Source: Spirochaetota bacterium (GTDB lineage Bacteria > Spirochaetota > UBA4802 > UBA5550). From it: a stretch of 64,000 nucleotides of DNA. The notes under the pieces were generated by a model, which saw only the letters and a program-made list of their open reading frames with translations, made no database searches and was not told the DNA's origin. Positions 25,254 to 34,124 of the stretch are shown here, one piece after another. How positions within the stretch are numbered: the stretch's first letter is position 1; the number at the start of each line of letters is the position of its first letter. Made by a program: the position numbers and the translations under genes. Location: assembly GCA_017999915.1 (NCBI GenBank), contig JAGNKX010000008.1:124001-188000 (forward strand). The letters are read 5' to 3'.

Positions 25254-25560
25254 TCGTAAAATATTATGCGACAAAATACCCCGCAGCTTGCCGCGGGGTA
25301 TTTTATGAAAACCGCGCGCCCCATGACGCTATAGTCATGGTCATCCCGAACATAAGCGATTAGACCGGTACAATCCCGGCCGAAGATCTATTTTCACCTC
25401 ATTGAGATGTCAGAAAATCCACTGAAAAAGAAATATTAATTCGACATTTTAAGTATTTTAGAGTATATTAATATAACTGGATTTGTGATATTTGAATTAT
25501 CTATTTGACAGGTTATTTATATGGTGGCAGATTGTTCAGCTAATTCGCAGGAGGATTCAT
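25254..25560. other. Intergenic region between NifX-like D and nifU
   Basis: Contains the terminator at 25273-25304, then a stretch that is strongly AT-rich from about 25420 to 25500 (e.g. around ATTAATATAAC). This probably carries the nifU promoter, although no convincing -35/-10 pair or IscR box could be picked by eye. Confidence 0.4.
25273..25304 (+). terminator. Rho-independent terminator
   Basis: Perfect 12-base stem AAAATACCCCGC (25273-25284) and GCGGGGTATTTT (25293-25304) around an eight-base loop, the T run being part of the stem. It ends the DUF134-NifX-like D unit and isolates nifU from it. Confidence 0.9.
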
Positions 25561-26406
25561 ATGTGGGACTATACTGATAAAGTAAAAGAATTATACACGA
25601 ACCCGAAAAATGTGGGCAAGTTAGACAATGCCAACGCCGTTGCCGAAGTCGGCAGCATTGTCTGCGGCGACGCCCTTAAATTATACCTATCAATCGACGA
25701 GAACCATATCATACGGGACGCCAAGTTCGAGACCTTCGGCTGCGGCAGCGCCATCGCCTCATCGTCGGCCCTGACCGAAATGATAATCGGCAAAACCGTT
25801 GAAGAGGCGCAGAAGATCACCAACAAGGATATTGCCGACTTCCTGGGCGGTCTTCCGGACGAGAAGATGCACTGCTCCGTCATGGGAAACGAGGCGCTGG
25901 AAAAGGCCCTGGCCAACTGGCGCGGCGAAAAGATAACCGACCACGTCGATACCGAAGGCGAGATCATCTGCCACTGCTTCGGCGTGACCGAAAACCTGAT
26001 CAGGCATGTCATCCGGGAAAACAATCTCAAGACCGTCGAGGACGTCACCAACTATACCAAGGCGGGAGGCGCCTGCGGCACGTGCATTCCGAAGATAGAG
26101 GATATCCTCCATGAAATGGCCGGCGAGGTCCATGAGGCTGAGACCGCGAAGGCGGCGAAGAAGCCCCTGACGAACATCAAGCGCATGCAGCTGGTGGAGG
26201 AAACCATCGCCAACGTCATCAGGCCGATGCTCCAGAAGGACGGCGGCGATATCGAGCTTATAGACATCGACAACAAGAACGTCCATGTGGGGCTGCGGGG
26301 ACACTGCGTGAACTGCATGGTCTCCGACGTGACCCTGAAGAACCTGGTGGAGGCAAAGCTCCGCGAGTTCGTTGAAGAGGACATCGTTGTCCATGAAGTG
26401 AAATAA
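25561..26406 (+). CDS. nifU: NifU three-domain iron-sulfur scaffold
   Basis: Full NifU of 281 residues. The IscU-like domain has ligand cysteines in IVCGDALKL, FGCGSAIASSS and MHCSVMG. The central permanent [2Fe-2S] domain has ICHCFGV and GACGTCIPKI. The C-terminal Nfu domain (residues ~205-280) has GHCVNCMVSD. ATG 25561 follows AGGAGG; a frame back to 25492 is ignored. Followed by nifS after 27 bases, forming the cluster-synthesis pair. Nitrogenase genes are not nearby, so it likely serves other Fe-S or mixed-metal proteins. Confidence 0.95.
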   Translation: MWDYTDKVKELYTNPKNVGKLDNANAVAEVGSIVCGDALKLYLSIDENHIIRDAKFETFGCGSAIASSSALTEMIIGKTVEEAQKITNKDIADFLGGLPDEKMHCSVMGNEALEKALANWRGEKITDHVDTEGEIICHCFGVTENLIRHVIRENNLKTVEDVTNYTKAGGACGTCIPKIEDILHEMAGEVHEAETAKAAKKPLTNIKRMQLVEETIANVIRPMLQKDGGDIELIDIDNKNVHVGLRGHCVNCMVSDVTLKNLVEAKLREFVEEDIVVHEVK

Positions 26407-26433
26407 TCCGCGTATCCGACGGGGGGTGATGAA

Positions 26434-27627
26434 ATGGAGCGTACCGTATATCTCGATAACAATGCCACGACGATGATAGCGCCCGAGGTCCTGGACGCGA
26501 TGATGCCGTTCCTGAAAGACCGGTACGGCAATCCCTCGAGCATGCACGGCTTCGGGGGCTCCGTCGCCCGGGAAGTGTCCCAGGCGCGGATGAACGTGGC
26601 GAAGTTCATCGGCGCGGACAACGATTACGAGATCGTCTTCACCGGCACCGGCACCGAAAGCGATAACATGGCCGTCCTGGGCGTCCTGGCCTATTACCGC
26701 GACAGGCGTCATATCATCACGTCGCGGGTCGAGCACCCGGCAATCCTGTCGCTTTACAAAAAGCTCGAGAAGGATGGATACCGCGTCACCTATATCCCGG
26801 TGGACAATGCCGGGAATTTGGACATGAACATTCTTCGTCATTCCGTAGACGATGATACGGCGATTGTTTCCATCATGTACGCAAACAATGAGACGGGCGT
26901 AATCTTCCCTGTGGAGGAGATCGGATCGTTTCTGAAAGAGCGGGGCGTTCCTTTTCACGTCGACGCGGTCCAGGCCGCGGGGAAGATTCCCATCGAAGTG
27001 AACAAGATCCAGTGCGACCTTCTCACCATCTCCGGACACAAGTTCCACGCTCCCAAGGGGGTCGGCGCGCTCTACGTGCGGCGCGGCACGAGGATGCGGC
27101 CCATTCTGTACGGCGGCCACCAGGAAAAGGGGAGGCGCCCCGGGACTGAAAACGTTCCCGGCATTATCGGCATCGGAACGGCGGCTGACCTGGCGATGAA
27201 ACATCTACCTGATTATTCGACAAAGGTGAAAGCGCTCCGGGACAGGCTCGAGAAAGGCCTCCTGGATACCTTTAAAAACGCGAGCTTAAACGGCGATCCG
27301 GGCCGGCGCGTTCCCAATACAACAAACGTCGGCTTCGGCTACATCGAGGGCGAAGCGATCCTCCTCTACCTTGACCAGAAAGGAATAGCGGCGTCGTCCG
27401 GTTCAGCCTGCTCGTCTGGCTCCCTTGAGCCGTCCCATGTCCTCAGGGCCATGGGGGTCCCCTTTACCTCGGCCCACGGTTCCATCAGGTTCAGCCTGAG
27501 CCGTTATACGACCGCTGACGAGGTCGACCACGTGCTTAAGGTCATGCCTGAGTTGGTCAATCGGCTCCTCGACATATCGCCCTACTGGGACAGCGACAAG
27601 CAGGAGCCGAAGCCCATTAATTTATAA
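26434..27627 (+). CDS. nifS: Cysteine desulfurase NifS
   Basis: PLP enzyme that releases persulfide sulfur from L-cysteine and donates it to NifU. The PLP lysine is in SGHKFHAPKG (~residue 205) and the persulfide-forming Cys in SSGSACSSGS (~residue 327). N-terminal VYLDNNATT and DAVQAAGKIP are typical. Length of 397 is standard. GGGGGTG precedes the ATG. Together with the NifU gene it forms a nif-type, not isc-type, assembly module. Confidence 0.95.
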   Translation: MERTVYLDNNATTMIAPEVLDAMMPFLKDRYGNPSSMHGFGGSVAREVSQARMNVAKFIGADNDYEIVFTGTGTESDNMAVLGVLAYYRDRRHIITSRVEHPAILSLYKKLEKDGYRVTYIPVDNAGNLDMNILRHSVDDDTAIVSIMYANNETGVIFPVEEIGSFLKERGVPFHVDAVQAAGKIPIEVNKIQCDLLTISGHKFHAPKGVGALYVRRGTRMRPILYGGHQEKGRRPGTENVPGIIGIGTAADLAMKHLPDYSTKVKALRDRLEKGLLDTFKNASLNGDPGRRVPNTTNVGFGYIEGEAILLYLDQKGIAASSGSACSSGSLEPSHVLRAMGVPFTSAHGSIRFSLSRYTTADEVDHVLKVMPELVNRLLDISPYWDSDKQEPKPINL

Positions 27628-27677
27628 TATGTATTTGCTGTGGCTGAATCATGGCGTATCGATTCCGCTCTGCATTA

Positions 27678-28436
27678 TCAGCCCGCCTGTTTATCAGTGA
27701 GACTTTGTTCAAACCTATACAGGATTGAAAAGTCCAGAAAGGCTTCATAGCCATGGCTGAAGACGAGCTTGTTATTATCAAAAAGTCCCCCTTGCCGGAA
27801 GGACATGCCGCCGGCAGTGGCGCCGTAACGTAAACCGCCGCTTACGGAGAGTGTTACAGGTTTTTTGAAGTTTACATTCAATCCCGCAACGATACCCAGG
27901 TCAAGTCCGGCCACGTTGTATTTTGCTTTCCCGTACAGGTATGACATAAGCGGTCCCGGCAAAGATTGACAGAGAACATATGAATCGAGTAATTTATTAT
28001 TATCAAAAAAATTATAGCCGGCTCTCCCGAATATATAGCGGATACCCACCTGCGGGCCGAGCCAGAACTGGTAGTAATCGTTGTGCGATAGGACAAAGCA
28101 GAAAGTGTTGATGAAGCCGAATCGATACAAATTCTGGCGGGAATCTTTCACAATTGAATAACGCTCCATCGTGATGTTGTACCGGTGTATATAGGTCCCA
28201 TCCGGCCTTTCGTCATCGATGACCAGCCCGCCGCCTATGGATGGCATGTAGCCATAGTCCTTGTGAATATTCGAATAAGGCTTCGAGTGAACCCTGTGAA
28301 TCGGTATCTCATTGTAGAGCGCCGATTCGCCTGTTGCGGCGTTAAATGATGCGCCGACGCTCAATGCCATGGCCGGAATCGTGCCGAATACCGCCAGTAT
28401 CATCGCCGGCAGCAATAATAGTATTTTTATGGACAT
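27678..28436 (-). CDS. Predicted outer-membrane or secreted beta-barrel protein
   Basis: Unrecognised 252-residue protein. A clear signal peptide (residues 1-24, ending AMA|LS) is followed by alternating strands rich in Tyr, Phe and Gly, e.g. YYQFWLGPQVGIRYIFG, AGLDLGIVAGLNVNF, VSGGLRYGATAGG, and the last strand ends in aromatic residues before a short tail. This pattern suggests an 8-12 strand barrel in the outer membrane. It is isolated between nifS and a divergent envelope gene. Confidence 0.6.
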   Translation of the reverse strand: MSIKILLLLPAMILAVFGTIPAMALSVGASFNAATGESALYNEIPIHRVHSKPYSNIHKDYGYMPSIGGGLVIDDERPDGTYIHRYNITMERYSIVKDSRQNLYRFGFINTFCFVLSHNDYYQFWLGPQVGIRYIFGRAGYNFFDNNKLLDSYVLCQSLPGPLMSYLYGKAKYNVAGLDLGIVAGLNVNFKKPVTLSVSGGLRYGATAGGMSFRQGGLFDNNKLVFSHGYEAFLDFSILYRFEQSLTDKQAG

Positions 28437-28740
28437 AGGAACCCCCTTGATGTAATATCATTTTTTTCATAAAGCGCTCCTCTGTTTGCTTGGATGAGCG
28501 GAATCGCGACTATATATTTTTACGTCGCTAATAATCTATTTGTTCATGGGGTTCCTTTATTGTTACAGATATCCTGTTCTTTTACAAGTGTTTTTTTGTT
28601 ATGCGATCCTATTTTGATTAATGATGAAAAATTTACTTGTCACTGCGCATTAATGGACATACACTGAAATAGTACGATTGGACCTGCTGTAAATCCGTCA
28701 TTTCGACGGATCGCGGTATGTCTAGCGTTCAGAGATTATC
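28437..28740. other. Divergent intergenic region
   Basis: AT-rich, 304 bases. The only structured element is a small perfect hairpin ATCCGTC-ATTTC-GACGGAT at 28693-28711, about 30 bases before the YdcF-like gene; it may act in the leader. No small gene with a convincing ribosome site was found. Confidence 0.4.
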
Positions 28741-29367
28741 ATGAATTTTACCATGCGATCGTATAAAACTATAATATTCCTCATCATCGCGGGCCTGTGC
28801 GTGGGCGCCGGAATATACAGGGCAGCTGGTTTTATCTCCTACGGAAAAAGCGCCAGGCCCGTTAAAGCCGATGCCGCCATCGTCCTCGGCGCGGCATCTT
28901 ATGGAGATAAACCATCGCCGGTGTTCCGGGAGCGCATCAACCACGCCATATGGCTTTACCGCAGGGGCTTCGTGAAGAAAATCATCTTCACCGGAGCCAG
29001 GGACAGCCGCAACGAGCCGGCTGCATCAGCGGTCGCATCACGGTACGCCGCGGGCCGCGGCGTGGCCACCGGGGACATCCTCTGTGAAGACCGCTCAACG
29101 ACCACGCAGGAAAACCTGTTTGGCGCGCGGCAGCTGGCCGAGAAGAACGGCCTGACGAATTTCCTGATCGTCAGCGACCCGCTGCACATGAAGCGCTCCA
29201 TGATGCTGGCGGAAAGCCTCGGCATGGCTGTCCATCCCGCGCCGACTCCGACTACGCGCTATCGCGGTATCGGCAGCAGGCTGGCCTTTTTGGCGCGGGA
29301 GGTCTATTATTACGAGACCTACCTGCTGTACAGACAGGCGGAACGCCTGTCTCCCGACAAGCTGTAA
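28741..29367 (+). CDS. YdcF/SanA-like (DUF218) envelope protein
   Basis: A 208-residue protein with one N-terminal transmembrane helix (TIIFLIIAGLCVGAGIY) and a DUF218 domain. The core motifs are DAAIVLGAA, KKIIFTGAR, EDRSTTTQENL and FLIVSDPLHMKRSMM. Members such as ElyC and SanA affect envelope integrity and undecaprenyl-linked precursor use. The active face is expected outside the membrane. The next gene on this strand (HAD-IB) follows after 33 bases. Confidence 0.85.
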   Translation: MNFTMRSYKTIIFLIIAGLCVGAGIYRAAGFISYGKSARPVKADAAIVLGAASYGDKPSPVFRERINHAIWLYRRGFVKKIIFTGARDSRNEPAASAVASRYAAGRGVATGDILCEDRSTTTQENLFGARQLAEKNGLTNFLIVSDPLHMKRSMMLAESLGMAVHPAPTPTTRYRGIGSRLAFLAREVYYYETYLLYRQAERLSPDKL

Positions 29368-29400
29368 AGATCAAAATTCGCTGGAGATTGTGAACCTGCC

Positions 29401-30045
29401 ATGTATATCGCTTTTTTCGACCTGGACCATACCATACTGAGCACGTCAAGCGGACGCGTTATGTTCAAGGGCTCCTACGAGCACGGCATTATCGGGAAAA
29501 AGGAGGTGCGGCGCGGGATCCTGATCAATATTCTCTATCGTCTTGGCATCATCAGCCCCCACGACGCGGTCTCACGCTGGATGAAATGGTATGCGGGCAT
29601 AAGCGTGGAAACGATCGCTCCCATCGCTGCCGAGTGGATCCATGAGCTTAAGGGGATGGTGCGGGAAGGCGCGCGGAAGGAGATCGACAGGCACCGCGAG
29701 AAGGGGGGGCGCACCGTGATCCTCTCGGCTTCGCCCACTTTTATCTGCGAAGAAATGAGAAAGCACCTCGCCATGGATGACATCCTCTGCACCGAGCTGG
29801 AGGTCGTCGACGGGTTGCTCACCGGGAACCTCAAGGGTAACTATTGTCATGGCCCGTGCAAGCTTGACCGGGCCATCCAGTATTGCAGTGATTATGGATT
29901 TGATCTGAAAGAAGCCTATTACTATGCTGATTCATTTGCCGATCTGCCGGTACTGGAAGCGGTGGGCAATCCCGTGTGCGTCACACCCGACGGGAAACTG
30001 GAGCGCGTGGCGCGCCGGAGGGGTTGGAGGATTGCCCGCTGGTAA
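29401..30045 (+). CDS. HAD-superfamily hydrolase, subfamily IB (SerB-like)
   Basis: A 214-residue phosphatase with motif I FFDLDHTILSTSS, motif II VILSASPTF and motif IV YYYADSFADLPVLEA, plus the LDRAI segment common in this subgroup. The helical cap has GIISPHDAVSRWMKWYAG. Members act on phosphoserine, glycerophosphate or sugar phosphates; which applies is unknown. Start ATG 29401 has only a distant GGAG. Distinct from the HAD-IB gene at 2999. Confidence 0.83.
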   Translation: MYIAFFDLDHTILSTSSGRVMFKGSYEHGIIGKKEVRRGILINILYRLGIISPHDAVSRWMKWYAGISVETIAPIAAEWIHELKGMVREGARKEIDRHREKGGRTVILSASPTFICEEMRKHLAMDDILCTELEVVDGLLTGNLKGNYCHGPCKLDRAIQYCSDYGFDLKEAYYYADSFADLPVLEAVGNPVCVTPDGKLERVARRRGWRIARW

Positions 30046-30114
30046 CTACATCGGTTCCCGGCTCTTCCCGAAAAAGTAATTGCCACTGCGGCATAAGAAA
30101 GGTACACTATAACC

Positions 30115-30501
30115 ATGAGGCTTATCAAACTCTATATTGTCCCGGCGGCTGTAACCGGCGCGCTGATCCTTCTCTTTATATTGGATTTTAGTCACACACC
30201 CTGCAGTGCCGAATATAAAGAAAATACGCGATGCGCCGATATCGAAAAGCGCTATGATTCCGTCCTTTCAGCCGCCACCGGCGCATGCCGCGCTGATGCT
30301 GATTGCGGATGCTATCATTCCGTCTCAAAGAAATCAAAATGCGGCGGCATAACGGATAAAAAATCAGCTGCACGTCTCCAGGACCTTTCACGAAAATTCA
30401 TTGATGCCGATTGTGAATCCCATTGGGAATGCGCCCCCTGGGTTTGTAATCCAGTCTGCAATCACGGCCGTTGCCGCAATGGGCCCCGCATGCGCAGATA
30501 A
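30115..30501 (+). CDS. Membrane-anchored Cys-rich protein, unknown function
   Basis: Eleven cysteines in 128 residues behind a single N-terminal hydrophobic helix (IVPAAVTGALILLFILDF). The pattern ACRADADCGCYHS and WVCNPVCNHGRC suggests disulfides in an exported domain; similar DxDC...CGC patterns occur in myxobacterial exported proteins, as I recall. No catalytic signature seen. Lies between the HAD gene and the DUF4349 lipoprotein on the same strand. Confidence 0.6.
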   Translation: MRLIKLYIVPAAVTGALILLFILDFSHTPCSAEYKENTRCADIEKRYDSVLSAATGACRADADCGCYHSVSKKSKCGGITDKKSAARLQDLSRKFIDADCESHWECAPWVCNPVCNHGRCRNGPRMRR

Positions 30502-30596
30502 TCCAGTGCCTGGTTTTTCCGGCATGTGCGGCAATGGGTTTTTTCGAGAACCGTATACCGGTTTACCGAGTCATATACCAGTAGGAGGAGATTGTC

Positions 30597-31505
30597 ATGG
30601 GCATTGCACGGATTTGCACACTAATGGTAATCAGCACACTGGTCTTTTTCCCATCATTATCATGTAAAAAAGCTGAATCGCCCCAGGAGCCCGGAGCGCC
30701 GCCGGCGGCCTCCGAGGAGAAGAGCGCCGCCACGGGACTGCCCGCGACCGTGGCCGATAAAGAAGCTGACGAACAGAAGCGCGGAGCCGCGCCCGGAAAA
30801 AAGGATGAGGGCAGGGAAGGCATCATCGGGCATTTTCTCGAACCGATGGAGTTCGCCAAAGAGCGACTCCTGGAGTACCGGATAGACCTCACCTATGAGA
30901 GCGGCGATCTGCAGAAGTCCCGCCATGAGCTGCTGGCCATTGTGGCGAAGTACGGCTTCATCAAGGACGCGAATACGTCCCTTCAGGATCAGCCCCCGGA
31001 AGTCATTTCCGATGTGGTCGTAAAATCGGATAAAATCTATGAGGCCCTTCGGGACCTTGACCGGGTGGGGACCCTCGTATCAGAACGGATCAATGTGACC
31101 GACCATACGGAGGAGATGGTTCTTCAAGAGAGGACCGTGAAACGGGAACAGCTCAGGGTGGCTCGGAAGAACACGGCTGCCGGGCAGGTGGCGCCGGCGG
31201 TTAAAAGCTGGAGCGAGATCGACAGCTCCCTCACCCAGAGCGAGGACAAGCTGGACGCTGCGGAACACGGGAAATGGAAGATCCGCGACAAGGTCGCCTG
31301 GGCGTGGATCCATGTGAACCTCAAGGGGCCTGACCGGATCAATGTGCCGAATTATTTCAATGCCGTCGTCGGTATGATAAATTTCCTGCTCAAACTTCTC
31401 TGGGTTGTCATTTACCTCATCCCCTTTGCGGCCGTTGCGGCTTTGATCATCTGGAAGCGACAGGCCATTGCGGGTGTATTCAGGAGAAAGAAGAAAGACG
31501 CATAG
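30597..31505 (+). CDS. DUF4349-like lipoprotein
   Basis: Signal peptide with lipobox FFPSLSC (Cys ~23), then a Pro/Glu/Ala-rich linker to about residue 75. A helical DUF4349-like domain follows (LEPMEFAKERLLEYRIDL, TLVSERINVTDHTEEMV). One C-terminal transmembrane helix (LLKLLWVVIYLIPFAAVAALII) precedes a basic tail. It would be tethered at both ends of the periplasm-facing domain. Function unknown. AGGAGGAG precedes the ATG. Followed by a tiny gene on the same strand. Confidence 0.75.
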   Translation: MGIARICTLMVISTLVFFPSLSCKKAESPQEPGAPPAASEEKSAATGLPATVADKEADEQKRGAAPGKKDEGREGIIGHFLEPMEFAKERLLEYRIDLTYESGDLQKSRHELLAIVAKYGFIKDANTSLQDQPPEVISDVVVKSDKIYEALRDLDRVGTLVSERINVTDHTEEMVLQERTVKREQLRVARKNTAAGQVAPAVKSWSEIDSSLTQSEDKLDAAEHGKWKIRDKVAWAWIHVNLKGPDRINVPNYFNAVVGMINFLLKLLWVVIYLIPFAAVAALIIWKRQAIAGVFRRKKKDA

Positions 31506-31619
31506 AACCGGCCGGCACCGTCCGGTATTTCAACGCGACGGCGCCGGCATAAATGAGTTATAATTATTGTCAATCCATCCGATTAATTAATCGGACCCTC
31601 ACGGAAGAGGAGGATTGCC

Positions 31620-31790
31620 ATGTTGAGGAAAAATACCGTAATACACATCATGGACGCCTGCGATAAGATTCTTTTCAGCAGGGATGACGCCAGCGACATA
31701 TATTTCATCCTGGAGCATTGTTCCGAAGAGCAGGTGAACCGGTGCTACCAGGCCTATCTGACGGAAATCGTCCGGCAGTGCAGAATGTAA
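31620..31790 (+). CDS. 56-residue protein, unknown function
   Basis: A short gene with a strong ribosome site, AGGAGG seven bases before ATG 31620, and a stop at 31788. The peptide is helical and has four cysteines (MDACDKILF, LEHCSEEQ, NRCYQAY, RQCRM). The internal segment SRDDASDIYFILEH is acidic. It does not resemble a transmembrane or toxin-type peptide. Coding is supported by the ribosome site and ordinary composition only. Confidence 0.55.
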   Translation: MLRKNTVIHIMDACDKILFSRDDASDIYFILEHCSEEQVNRCYQAYLTEIVRQCRM

Positions 31791-31877
31791 GCATAGTGTC
31801 CCGCCGTAAAGCCCTACACGTGAATCAATAAAAGTATTGCATAATTATACGATATGGATATTCTGTGATATTATCCC

Positions 31878-32894
31878 ATGAGGAAAGCCGCCATGCCCGA
31901 AGAACATGATAGACCCGCCATCTCCGGCCCCGACCAGATCATAGAAATGGCATCAGCCTTCCAGAAGAGCAGGATCATTCTCACTGCCTTCGAGCTTGAC
32001 GTGTTTACCGTGATCGAGGGAGGCCGCGCCACATCCGGAGAAGTGGCCTCCCTGTTGCATGCCGATGAAAGGGCCGTGGATCGTCTCCTCAACGCGCTCT
32101 GCGCCCTGGGGTTTCTCCTCAAGGAAAAGGGGCGGTTCGCAAACACCCCTCTGTCGCGGCGCTACCTGGTCAAGGGCTCGGAGGAGTACCTCTCGCGCAT
32201 CGGCCATACGCTGAACGTGTACCGCACCTGGGGCACCCTGACCGAAGCCGTAAAAAAAGGGACTTCGGTCACCAGGAGGGAATATGACCAGTTTTCCCTG
32301 GTTAATTTTATCGAGGCGATGCACTTCCGCGCCAGGAAGAGCGCGGACCGCCTCATATCGCACATTGATTTGACGGGCATCGAGAGGGTCCTTGACGTGG
32401 GCGGCGGCTCCGGCGTCTATTCCATGGCCTTTGCCGCGGCAAAGCCGGGCCTGCGCTCCGTTGTGTTCGACCTGCCCAAGGTAACGGAACTTACGAGAAA
32501 GTACGTCGACGCGGCGGGTCTCTCGGACCGCATATCCACGATGGACGGCGATTACAACTCCGATGATTTCGGAACGGGATACGACCTGGTCTTCATGTCG
32601 GCCATCGTGCATATCAACTCCTATGATGAGAATGCGGCCCTTGTGGCGAAGGCCTTTCGTTCCCTGAATCCCGGCGGCGCCATCGTCATCCAGGATCACC
32701 TTATGGAGGACGACCGCACCGCGCCGGCGCGGGGTGCGCTGTTTGCCCTCAACATGCTGGTGAACACGCAGAAGGGGGACACATATACTGAACATGAAAT
32801 GAGGCAGTGGCTTGAAGCGGCCGGGTGCGTCGCCATCCAGCGAATACCGACGGGCATGGAGAATGACCTGATGATCGGTAAAAAACCGCAGTGA
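31878..32894 (+). CDS. SAM-dependent O-methyltransferase, COMT/ASMT type
   Basis: A small-molecule O-methyltransferase of 338 residues. The N-terminal winged-helix dimerisation domain is residues ~20-100 (TSGEVASLLHADERAVDRLL). The SAM-binding domain begins with LDVGGGSGVYSMAFAAA (~residue 172) and continues to VIQDHLMEDD. Bacterial homologues methylate hydroxyl groups of secondary metabolites, quinones or demethoxy compounds. No biosynthetic genes surround it. No strong Shine-Dalgarno; ATG 31893 is an alternative start. Confidence 0.85.
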   Translation: MRKAAMPEEHDRPAISGPDQIIEMASAFQKSRIILTAFELDVFTVIEGGRATSGEVASLLHADERAVDRLLNALCALGFLLKEKGRFANTPLSRRYLVKGSEEYLSRIGHTLNVYRTWGTLTEAVKKGTSVTRREYDQFSLVNFIEAMHFRARKSADRLISHIDLTGIERVLDVGGGSGVYSMAFAAAKPGLRSVVFDLPKVTELTRKYVDAAGLSDRISTMDGDYNSDDFGTGYDLVFMSAIVHINSYDENAALVAKAFRSLNPGGAIVIQDHLMEDDRTAPARGALFALNMLVNTQKGDTYTEHEMRQWLEAAGCVAIQRIPTGMENDLMIGKKPQ

Positions 32895-32920
32895 GATGAT
32901 GCCGGGAAGAGAGGGTGCCG

Positions 32921-33568
32921 ATGAACCATCCATTTGTCACATACGCCATCATTGCCTGTACCGTCATCGTGTCGGTTATCGGCTTCGGGAACAGGACCCT
33001 CTTCGACAAGAACCTTTTTTCAGTGCGTGCAATTATCGCCGATAGGGAGATATACCGACTTGTCACCTCGCAATTCTTTCATGCGAACTGGGCCCATCTA
33101 CTCATTAATATGATATCCTTATATTCATTCGGGAATTTGGTGGAGCGGTATTTCGGCCATGGTCTTGTCGCGGCATTGTACGCTGCCGGCGCCCTGGGAG
33201 GCGATCTCCTTGCCCTGGCCATTAAAAGGAAAAACATGCATTATACGGCCATAGGCGCCTCGGGCGCCGTGTGCGCAGTCATTTTTTCGTCAATTTTTCT
33301 TCTCCCCGGCGGGAGTATCTACATCCTCCCGGTGCCGGTGCCCCTTCCTTCCTGGGTTTACGCTGTGCTGTTCATGGTAATATCGCTGTACGGCATCGGA
33401 AGGGGCGGATCGCTCATTGGACATGACGCCCACATCGGCGGGGCCCTGGCAGGTATCCTCGGGGCGTATCTGTACAGCCCTTCGGTGGTGTTGCAGAATT
33501 ATGTTCTCCTGATCACCCTGACGGTGCCGGTCATTGTGCTGCTCGTGTACTATATCAGGAGAGCCTGA
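32921..33568 (+). CDS. Rhomboid-family intramembrane serine protease
   Basis: A six-helix membrane protease. The catalytic Ser is in TAIGASGAVCAV (GASG) and the His is in DAHIGGALAGILGA near the last helix. The HANWAHLLINM motif supplies the oxyanion region. Length of 215 fits the minimal bacterial form. ATG 32921 is chosen over GTG 32915. Adjacent methyltransferase gene ends 26 bases upstream, without evident functional tie. Confidence 0.9.
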   Translation: MNHPFVTYAIIACTVIVSVIGFGNRTLFDKNLFSVRAIIADREIYRLVTSQFFHANWAHLLINMISLYSFGNLVERYFGHGLVAALYAAGALGGDLLALAIKRKNMHYTAIGASGAVCAVIFSSIFLLPGGSIYILPVPVPLPSWVYAVLFMVISLYGIGRGGSLIGHDAHIGGALAGILGAYLYSPSVVLQNYVLLITLTVPVIVLLVYYIRRA

Positions 33569-33570
33569 AC

Positions 33571-33610
33571 GCCGGTTCCCTTGCCGCCCAAGGCAGAGAC
33601 CGGAACCGGC
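33571..33610. terminator. Hairpin between convergent genes (rhomboid and STAS)
   Basis: GCCGGTTCC at 33571-33579 pairs perfectly with GGAACCGGC at 33602-33610; the 22-base loop can form a small inner stem. There is no T run on either side, so this is a weak terminator at best. Confidence 0.45.
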
Positions 33611-33619
33611 GGAATGCGA

Positions 33620-34006
33620 TCATGCGATTTTATCAGCCCGCGTTTTTTTCCCTCCGCCGCACTGAAGGATGGCTTCTTCTTCCGTCTTGTATAACGTCAG
33701 CATGTCCTTGATGTTTATTATCTTCAGGAATATGTTCACCGCATTGTTGTTTTTATTGCACAGAAGAAGCCGGCGGCCGCTGAGATTGAGGAAACGCCTC
33801 AATGATATGAATATGCGCAATCCAGAGCTGCTCAGGTAATCAAGCCCTTCCAGAACGATGATCATGTGGTTATCCCTGGTCGATTCAGCGATTTCGAAGA
33901 GGTCTTTCTCCACTTGTTCGGCTTCGAAAAGATCAAGCCGCCCATGAAGGTTGACTACCGTGGCGTTGCCGATGTTTTTTGTTCTCAGTATCATGATATC
34001 CCCCAT
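33620..34006 (-). CDS. STAS-domain anti-anti-sigma factor
   Basis: A single STAS domain of 128 residues like SpoIIAA/RsbV. The phosphorylatable serine region is LDYLSSSGLRIFISL (~residue 60). It would be phosphorylated by an anti-sigma kinase and restored by a SpoIIE phosphatase such as those at 1-1211 or 49697-52111; no cognate kinase is adjacent. Start ATG 34006 or 33994. It precedes, on the minus strand, nothing further in its own unit. Confidence 0.85.
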   Translation of the reverse strand: MGDIMILRTKNIGNATVVNLHGRLDLFEAEQVEKDLFEIAESTRDNHMIIVLEGLDYLSSSGLRIFISLRRFLNLSGRRLLLCNKNNNAVNIFLKIINIKDMLTLYKTEEEAILQCGGGKKTRADKIA

Positions 34007-34124
34007 GTCCTGATTGTATATATCTATTTCGACATTTTCAGGAATTAATCATAAAAATTATTTTGTCAAGCAAGAATATTATGTCACATTAGAAATGCGG
34101 AAGAGCGGCCGTTATGCGGAAATG

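Noticed and set aside
25759-27204. 481-codon minus-strand open frame across nifU-nifS
   Set aside because: Antisense to two clear genes; the translation is His/Asp/Val-rich with no domain.
10623-27627. Nitrogen fixation island
   Set aside because: NifX-, NifU- and NifS-type genes are present, but no nifH, nifD, nifK, nifE, nifN or nifB was found; family names do not imply nitrogenase.
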